A DNA stretch of 64,000 nt. Origin: Pseudomonas putida. Lineage in GTDB: Bacteria; Pseudomonadota; Gammaproteobacteria; Pseudomonadales; Pseudomonadaceae. The position numbers and the translations under genes were made by a program. Of this stretch, positions 58,688-64,000 are shown one piece after another. Position 1 is the first letter of the stretch, and every line of letters begins with the position of its first letter. The notes beneath the pieces were generated by a model. That model saw only the letters and a program-made list of their open reading frames with translations. It did no database searches and had not been told where the DNA came from. The stretch is from assembly GCF_002741075.1 (NCBI RefSeq), contig NZ_CP016634.1:5446501-5510500 (forward strand). Direction: 5' to 3'.

Positions 58688-60691
58688 CTACCGGACCAGA
58701 TGCAGGAACTGCATGTGCCGCTGATACTGGTCGAGGATGTCGTTGATGATCTGCTCCTTGTTGTAGCCCACCAGGTCGTAGTTCTGGCTACCTTCGGACA
58801 GATGCACCTCGGCGCGGTAGTAACGGCGGTTCTTCAACTCCTGGGTGCCCAACCCGGCCAAGGCGAACGACGGGGTGAAGTACCCGCGCATCTGCACTTG
58901 GTAGATGAACGGCTGCTCTTCGCCCAGGCCGATCTTCAGGCTGACGTTGTCGTGGCTCGGGTCGTCCTGGGTGATCACGTTCAAACCCTTCTGCACGAAC
59001 ACCTCGGTGACCTCGCCAATGGCCGGGCGCACCACGTCGTCCATGAAGCGGTACACCTCGTCGCGTGACGGGAAATGCACCGCCTGGCTCAGGCGCTGGC
59101 GCCAGCCACCTCGGCCACGGCGCGACACGGCGAACGGCGCCAGCGAGTGCATCTGCGCGATCTGGCGCTGGGACTCCAGGTAGAACGCCTTGTGCAGCCC
59201 CCACATCATGCACAGCAGGATCAGCGAGAACGGCAATGACGTCAGCACCACCGCTGACTTGAGCGAGTCGATGCTCCCGGCGAACAGCAGGCTGCTGGTG
59301 ATCAGCGCGGTCATGGCGCCCCAGAAGATGCGCAGCCAGTTCGGGCCATCTTCATCCGCGTCGCCGCCCTTGGCCGACAGCGTGGAGAGCACCACGGTGC
59401 CCGAGTCCGCCGACGTGACGAAGAACACGAAGCTGATGAACACCGTCACCGCGATCACGGTCTTGCTCCACGGGTAGGTTTCCAGCAGCAGGTACAGGCT
59501 CATGGACGGGTTTTCCAGGGCCGACTGGCCCAGGGCGGTCATGCCATGGTCGAGCACCTGGGTCATGGCGCTGTTGCCGAAAATCGACATCCACGCCAGG
59601 GTGAAGCCCAGCGGGATCAACAGCACGCCGAAGACGAACTCGCGGATGGTCCGACCACGGGAGATACGCGCGATGAACAGCCCCACGAACGGCGCCCAGG
59701 CAATCCACCAGGCCCAATAGAACACGGTCCAGCCGCCCAGCCAGTCGCGGTTCTCGCCGTAGGCATAGACATCGAAGCTCTTGCGCGGCAAGGCGCCGAG
59801 GTAGTCGCCCAGGTTCTGGATCAAGGTGTTGAACAGGTGCTGGGTGGGCCCGGCGAACAGCACGAACAGCAGCAGCGCGCAGGCCAGGAACAGGTTGATG
59901 TCGCTCATCACCCGCACGCCTTTTTCCACCCCGGCGACCGCCACGGCCACCGCCGCGCCCATCATCAGGACAATGAGCAGCACCTGTATCCACTGGCTGT
60001 GGCTGATACCGAACAGGTAATCCAGGCCGGCATTCAGGTGCAGCACGCCAAAGCCCATGTCGGCCCCCAGGCCAAACACCGTGGCGATGATGCCGAAGCC
60101 ATCGACCGCGTAGCCGATCGGCCCGTTGATGCGCTTGCCGATCAAGGGATACAGCGCCGAGCGCAGCGCCAATGGCAAGTTGTGGCGGTAGGCAAAGTAC
60201 GCCAGCGCCATGCCGACGAAGGCGAACACACCCCAGCCATGCAGGCCCCAGTGCAGGAACAGCAGTTCCATCGCCTGACGCCCGGCCTCCACCGTGCCAC
60301 CCTCGCCCTGGGGCGGTTGCAGCATGTGGGTGAGCGGTTCGGAAACGCAGAAGAAGAACAAGGTGATGCTGATGCCGGCGGCGAACAGCATGCCGGCCCA
60401 GGACAGGTAACTGAATTCGGGTTCGTCGTGGTCGGCACCGAGCTTGATCTTGCCGTAGCCCGACAAGGCGGTGACCACCACGAAGACCAGGTACAGGGTC
60501 ATGGCCAGCATGTAGTACCAGCCGACCGTGTTGGCCGCCCAGTTCTGCGCCGCCAGCAACCAATCGCCCGCCGCTTTGGGATTGGCGATGACCATCAGGC
60601 CGAAGATGAGGATAAAGCTTGCCGCGAAGTAGAACACCGGAGGGTTCATGCGGATCTTGCCATTGGCAAGGGAGGGGGTCGGTGCACTCAT
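58688..60691 (-). CDS. betT: High-affinity choline transporter, BCCT family
   Basis: 667 residues. Twelve TM helices and a long cytoplasmic C-terminal tail (about 520-667), a mark of BetT-type carriers. BCCT motifs: GMLFAAGISITLFFFCVSEP, WGLHGWGVFAFVGMALAYFA, and the Trp-rich FYWAWWIAWAPFVGLFIARI. Imports choline by proton symport for glycine betaine synthesis. betIBA are not in the window, but a BetI-like palindrome lies upstream. Confidence 0.92.
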   Translation of the reverse strand: MSAPTPSLANGKIRMNPPVFYFAASFILIFGLMVIANPKAAGDWLLAAQNWAANTVGWYYMLAMTLYLVFVVVTALSGYGKIKLGADHDEPEFSYLSWAGMLFAAGISITLFFFCVSEPLTHMLQPPQGEGGTVEAGRQAMELLFLHWGLHGWGVFAFVGMALAYFAYRHNLPLALRSALYPLIGKRINGPIGYAVDGFGIIATVFGLGADMGFGVLHLNAGLDYLFGISHSQWIQVLLIVLMMGAAVAVAVAGVEKGVRVMSDINLFLACALLLFVLFAGPTQHLFNTLIQNLGDYLGALPRKSFDVYAYGENRDWLGGWTVFYWAWWIAWAPFVGLFIARISRGRTIREFVFGVLLIPLGFTLAWMSIFGNSAMTQVLDHGMTALGQSALENPSMSLYLLLETYPWSKTVIAVTVFISFVFFVTSADSGTVVLSTLSAKGGDADEDGPNWLRIFWGAMTALITSSLLFAGSIDSLKSAVVLTSLPFSLILLCMMWGLHKAFYLESQRQIAQMHSLAPFAVSRRGRGGWRQRLSQAVHFPSRDEVYRFMDDVVRPAIGEVTEVFVQKGLNVITQDDPSHDNVSLKIGLGEEQPFIYQVQMRGYFTPSFALAGLGTQELKNRRYYRAEVHLSEGSQNYDLVGYNKEQIINDILDQYQRHMQFLHLVR

Positions 60692-60790
60692 TGGGCGCGC
60701 ACCTCATGCAGCGGTGAAAGACTCGGATTGAACGGGTTCAGCAAAGGGGATCCTCCTGTTGAACACCGGCAATGGACCAGCGTTTTTACT

Positions 60791-60806
60791 TTGAACAAGC
60801 GTTCAA
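60791..60806. promoter_or_regulatory. BetI-like operator upstream of betT
   Basis: TTGAAC AAGC GTTCAA, a perfect 6-bp inverted repeat 100 bp upstream of betT. It resembles the ATTGAACGTTCAAT operator core of enteric betT/betI as I remember it, with a 4-bp longer centre. Choline would relieve BetI repression. Confidence 0.5.
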
Positions 60807-60880
60807 GTTAAACACGGATCGGCTTTCAACGCGACCTTGCCCGACCGCTGAACCCATTATTTGCAGTGAATTCCGACACG

Positions 60881-60959
60881 TTCGCGGGTAAACCGCGCCT
60901 ACAAGTCCAGCACGATCTTGGCATCAGCGCCGAACCTGTAGGCGCGGTTTACCCGCGAA
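60881..60959. repeat. Inverted REP pair
   Basis: TTCGCGGGTAAACCGCGCCT and the facing AGGCGCGGTTTACCCGCGAA, arms of about 23 bp, 33-bp centre. Confidence 0.88.
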
Positions 60960-60989
60960 CCGGGCGAGATAGAAGGCGTCTGATCCTGA

Positions 60990-61922
60990 CTATTTCTGCC
61001 CTTCACACTCCAACTGCAGATTCGCCTGGGTGATGTTGCTCTCGGCCGGCACGCTGCGGGTCAGCCAGACATTGCCGCCGATGGTCGAGCCCTTACCGAT
61101 GGTGATCCGCCCGAGGATGGTGGCCCCGGCATAGATGACCACATCGTCCTCGACGATCGGGTGGCGCGGCTCGCCCTTGTGCAGCATGCCGGTTTCGTCC
61201 GCCGGGAAGCGCTTGGCGCCCAGGGTCACGGCCTGATAGATGCGCACTCGCTCGCCGATGATCGCGGTCTCGCCGATCACCACGCCCGTGCCATGGTCGA
61301 TGAAGAAGCTCGGGCCGATCTGGGCGCCGGGGTGGATGTCGATGCCGGTGGCCGAATGCGCCAGCTCCGAGCTGATCCGCGCCAGCAACGGCAGGCCGGC
61401 GCGGTACAGGTGGTGGGCCAGGCGGTGGTGGATGATCGCCAGGATCCCCGGGTAGCACAGCAGCACCTCATCGACGCTGCGCGCCGCCGGGTCGCCGTGA
61501 TAGGCGGCCAGCACGTCGGTATCGAGCAGCACGCGCAGGTTCGGCAGCGCGGCGGCAAAGCCCTGGATCAACTGCAAGGCGTGGGCGTCGACGTCCTTCA
61601 CCTCGGCCTTGCCGTGGCGCGAGGCGTAACGCAGCTCCAGGCGCGCCTGGGCCAGTAGCGCGGTAAGCGCGGCATCCAGGGTATGCCCGACATAGAAGTC
61701 TTCGCTCTCTTCGCGCAGGTCCACCGGCCCCAGGCGCATGGGGAACAACGCCCCACACAGTTGCTCGAGAATCTGGCGCATCGCTTCGCGCGAAGGCAGT
61801 TCGCGCCCGCCCTGCTCGCCGCTGCTGCGGCCATTGCGGGTTCGCCATTGCTCACGGGCGCTGCGCAGGTCGCTAACGATGCTCTGCAATTGCCAGTGTC
61901 CGGTGGATGGATGTTCGCTCAC
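60990..61922 (-). CDS. cysE: Serine O-acetyltransferase (EpsC type)
   Basis: 310 residues from GTG 61922, with AGGAGA just upstream; the frame is open to 62129 but lacks a better start. Makes O-acetylserine, the acceptor of sulfide in cysteine synthesis. A helical N-terminal domain precedes a left-handed beta-helix of hexapeptide repeats: IDIHPGAQIGPSFFIDHGTG, VVIGETAIIGERVRIYQAVT, DDVVIYAGATILGRITIG. The longer N-terminal region is the EpsC-like type. Divergent from the cystine transporter. Confidence 0.88.
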   Translation of the reverse strand: MSEHPSTGHWQLQSIVSDLRSAREQWRTRNGRSSGEQGGRELPSREAMRQILEQLCGALFPMRLGPVDLREESEDFYVGHTLDAALTALLAQARLELRYASRHGKAEVKDVDAHALQLIQGFAAALPNLRVLLDTDVLAAYHGDPAARSVDEVLLCYPGILAIIHHRLAHHLYRAGLPLLARISSELAHSATGIDIHPGAQIGPSFFIDHGTGVVIGETAIIGERVRIYQAVTLGAKRFPADETGMLHKGEPRHPIVEDDVVIYAGATILGRITIGKGSTIGGNVWLTRSVPAESNITQANLQLECEGQK

Positions 61923-62213
61923 GGTGGTCTCCTGGATCGAGGCTGTGCGGGCCTTCATGAACGCGGCCGCGCTATGGAATTCACTGTACGGCAAATCCAG
62001 TGCTTGGAAAAAACAACGCTTTATTCCATCCTGCGCTAAGTCGGGTATAAGCAGCACTGACAGAGTGTGTATTCCTCGCCTACCCTCAATGCTGCTAAAT
62101 CTGACAAACATCAGAAAAAGAAATAACAAAAGAAGTTTTTATTATTTCCAGGCCTATAAAGGCCACCTCTATAGTCGCCACCCACTACTTCCACAACAAG
62201 CGCGGGGCCCTAC
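61923..62213 (+). promoter_or_regulatory. Intergenic promoter region cysE / tcyJ
   Basis: 290 bp between divergent genes. AT-rich at 62115-62165 with GGCCTATAAAGGCC (62152-62165), which could hold a -10 element, and TATAGT 10 bp further. No sure CysB site by eye. Confidence 0.4.
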
Positions 62214-63008
62214 ATGACCATCTTCGCCAAACCTCTTCTCAACGCCAGCCTGGCCCTCCTGCTGGGTACCGGCCTGTTCAGCCAAGCCTTTGCTGGCGAG
62301 CAGCTCAAGACCATCCAGGAAAAAGGCAGCATCAGCGTCGGCCTGGAAGGCACCTACCCCCCGTTCAGCTTCGTTGACGAGAACGGCAAGCTCGCCGGCT
62401 TCGAGGTGGAACTGTCCGAACTGCTGGCCAAGGAGCTGGGCGTCAAGGTCAAGCTCCAGCCGACCAAGTGGGATGGCATCCTCGCCGCGCTGGAGTCCAA
62501 GCGCCTGGACGTGGTCATCAACCAGGTGACCATCTCCGACGAGCGCAAGAAGAAGTATGACTTCTCCGAGCCCTACACCATCTCTGGCATCCAGGCCCTG
62601 ATCCTGAAGAAAAAAGCCGAGCAGCTGAACATTCACAAGGCCGCAGACCTGGCTGGCAAGAAAGTCGGCGTAGGCCTGGGCACCAACTACGAGCAGTGGG
62701 TGAAGAAGGACGTCCCGCAAGCCGACGTGCGCACCTATGAAGACGACCCGAGCAAGTTCGCCGACCTGCGCAACGGGCGCATCGACGCGATCCTGATCGA
62801 CCGCCTGGCCGCCCTGGAATACGCCCAGAAAGCCAAGGACACCGAACTTGCCGGCGAAGCCTTCTCGCGCCTGGAGTCGGGCGTTGCCCTGCGCAAGGGC
62901 GAGCCTGAGCTGCTCGCGGCGATCAACAAGGCGCTGGACAAGCTCAAGGCCGATGGCAGCCTGGCCAAGCTGTCCGAGAAATACTTCGGTGCCGACGTCA
63001 CTAAATGA
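62214..63008 (+). CDS. tcyJ: Cystine ABC transporter, substrate-binding protein
   Basis: 264 residues. Signal peptide to about 27 (LGTGLFSQAFA), then SISVGLEGTYPPFSFVDENG, FEVELSELLAKELGVKVKLQ and DVVINQVTISDERKKKYDFS, characteristic of the FliY/TcyJ branch of the amino-acid-binding SBP3 family. Binds L-cystine. Overlaps tcyL by 4 bases. Confidence 0.92.
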   Translation: MTIFAKPLLNASLALLLGTGLFSQAFAGEQLKTIQEKGSISVGLEGTYPPFSFVDENGKLAGFEVELSELLAKELGVKVKLQPTKWDGILAALESKRLDVVINQVTISDERKKKYDFSEPYTISGIQALILKKKAEQLNIHKAADLAGKKVGVGLGTNYEQWVKKDVPQADVRTYEDDPSKFADLRNGRIDAILIDRLAALEYAQKAKDTELAGEAFSRLESGVALRKGEPELLAAINKALDKLKADGSLAKLSEKYFGADVTK

Positions 63009-63673
63009 TTTCCGAAAGCCTGCAACTTGTCATCGACTCCGCGCCCTTCTTGCTCAAGGGCGCGGGTTACACGGTGCTGCTCAGTGTCGGCGGCATGTTC
63101 TTCGGCCTGGTCCTGGGCTTCGCCCTGGCCCTGATGCGCCGCTCCAAGATCCTGCCGCTTGACTGGCTGGCCCGGGTGTATGTCTCGTTCTTCCGGGGCA
63201 CGCCGCTGCTGGTGCAGTTGTTCGTGATCTACTTCGGCATGCCGCAGATCGGTATCGAGCTCGACCCGATCCCGGCCTCGCTGATCGGCCTTTCGCTGAA
63301 CATGGCCGCGTACATCTGCGAAATCCTGCGCGCGGCGATCTCCTCGATCGACCGTGGCCAGTGGGAAGCGGCCGCCAGCATCGGCATGACCCGCACCCAG
63401 GCCATGCGCCGGGCGATCCTGCCACAGGCCATGCGCACCGCCTTGCCGCCGCTGGGCAACAGCTTCATTTCCCTGGTCAAGGACACCGCCCTGGCGGCGA
63501 CCATCCAGGTGCCTGAGCTGTTCCGCCAGGCGCAGCTGATCACCGCCCGGACCTTCGAAGTCTTCACCATGTACCTGGCTGTGGCAGTGATCTACTGGAT
63601 CCTGTGCACCATCCTTGCGCACTTCCAGAACCGCATGGAAGCGCGGGTCAACCAGCACGACCAGGAGCACTGA
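63005..63673 (+). CDS. tcyL: Cystine ABC transporter permease
   Basis: 222 residues, His/Glu/Gln/Arg-type permease. VYVSFFRGTPLLVQLFVIYF, the EAA loop WEAAASIGMTRTQAMRRAIL and PLGNSFISLVKDTALAATIQ are typical of YecS/TcyL. Five TM helices. Between tcyJ and tcyN. Confidence 0.92.
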   Translation: MISESLQLVIDSAPFLLKGAGYTVLLSVGGMFFGLVLGFALALMRRSKILPLDWLARVYVSFFRGTPLLVQLFVIYFGMPQIGIELDPIPASLIGLSLNMAAYICEILRAAISSIDRGQWEAAASIGMTRTQAMRRAILPQAMRTALPPLGNSFISLVKDTALAATIQVPELFRQAQLITARTFEVFTMYLAVAVIYWILCTILAHFQNRMEARVNQHDQEH

Positions 63674-63675
63674 AG

Positions 63676-64000
63676 ATGATCGTAGTAGAAGGCCTGACCA
63701 AGCAGTTCAAGGGCCAGACCGTGCTCAACGGCATCGACCTGACCGTCCAGCCCGGCGAAGTGGTGGCCATCATCGGCCCCAGCGGCTCGGGCAAGACCAC
63801 CTTCCTGCGCTGCCTCAACCTGCTGGAAACGCCCGACGCCGGACGCATCCAGATCGGCGACATCAGCATCGACGCCAACCGCTCGCTGGGCAGCCAGCAA
63901 GGCGCGATCCGCCGCCTGCGCCAGCAGGCCGGTTTCGTGTTCCAGAACTTCAACCTGTTCCCTCACCGCACCGCCCTGGAGAACGTCATCGAAGGGCCGG
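63676..64000 (+). CDS. tcyN: Cystine ABC transporter ATPase (cut by the window end)
   Basis: The first 108 residues only: MIVVEGLTKQFKGQTVLNGI, Walker [20 protein letters not shown]-loop FVFQNFNLFPHRTALENVIE. Starts 2 bp after the tcyL stop. YecC/TcyN by operon context. Confidence 0.9.
   Translation, partial: MIVVEGLTKQFKGQTVLNGIDLTVQPGEVVAIIGPSGSGKTTFLRCLNLLETPDAGRIQIGDISIDANRSLGSQQGAIRRLRQQAGFVFQNFNLFPHRTALENVIEGP

Overview
This window looks like chromosome of a fluorescent Pseudomonas, most likely the P. putida group. The evidence is high GC, palindromic REP elements of the type TTCGCGGGTAAACCCGC, OprD-type porins, an ssuEADCBF sulfonate cluster and gene order. The rml-dctBD-cysQ-nudE-lysM-fdhD-pckA-hslO-rimK-envZ/ompR-tex-gshA backbone resembles the corresponding P. 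aeruginosa region (from memory, not searched).

Layout. (1) 1-2150 is the end of an integrated element: the C-terminus of a tyrosine integrase runs up to a 49-bp copy of the 3' end of a tRNA-Thr gene (attachment-site scar). Next comes a decayed toxin-antitoxin patch: relB is intact, relE has a nonsense codon and is fused by deletion to a DUF4160 remnant, and a DUF2442/HTH gene follows. (2) 2.5-14.3 kb holds a trimethylamine-monooxygenase-like FMO, a membrane-anchored GltB-like FMN enzyme, an OprD porin, a TonB siderophore receptor, agmatine deiminase, and a three-part kinase / M23-like / class-III aminotransferase fusion. (3) 14.5-21.6 kb holds rmlBACD (dTDP-rhamnose) and the dctB/dctD two-component system. 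(4) 21.6-39.8 kb is core housekeeping: cysQ-nudE, yrfG, lysM, fdhD, pckA, hslO, hslR, rimB-rimK, ompR-envZ, tex, gshA and a TetR regulator. (5) 39.9-45.3 kb is one 1823-residue orphan protein of the DUF6543 (dermonecrotic-toxin-like) type. (6) 45.4-64 kb is an organosulfur block: ssuEADCBF, lsfA, an OprD porin, tauABC and tauD, serine acetyltransferase and a cystine ABC importer (cut by the window end). betT lies between.

How it works together. The last 18 kb reads as a sulfate-limitation toolkit. Sulfonates and taurine are imported by SsuABC and TauABC and desulfonated by SsuD/SsuE and TauD. Sulfite feeds cysteine synthesis (serine acetyltransferase), cystine is scavenged by TcyJLN, and LsfA handles peroxide.

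Most notable signals. (a) An IS110-family element sits exactly inside a REP palindrome between tauC and tauD. Its 190-nt 5' non-coding end folds on paper into a two-loop bridge RNA whose loops match the REP target and the IS ends. (b) A strongly structured, apparently switchable leader lies upstream of a small DUF3077-type gene (50.64-50.87 kb). (c) The relE/DUF4160 deletion scar. (d) The giant DUF6543 protein. All assignments come from reading the sequence and remembered family motifs; no search or folding program was run.
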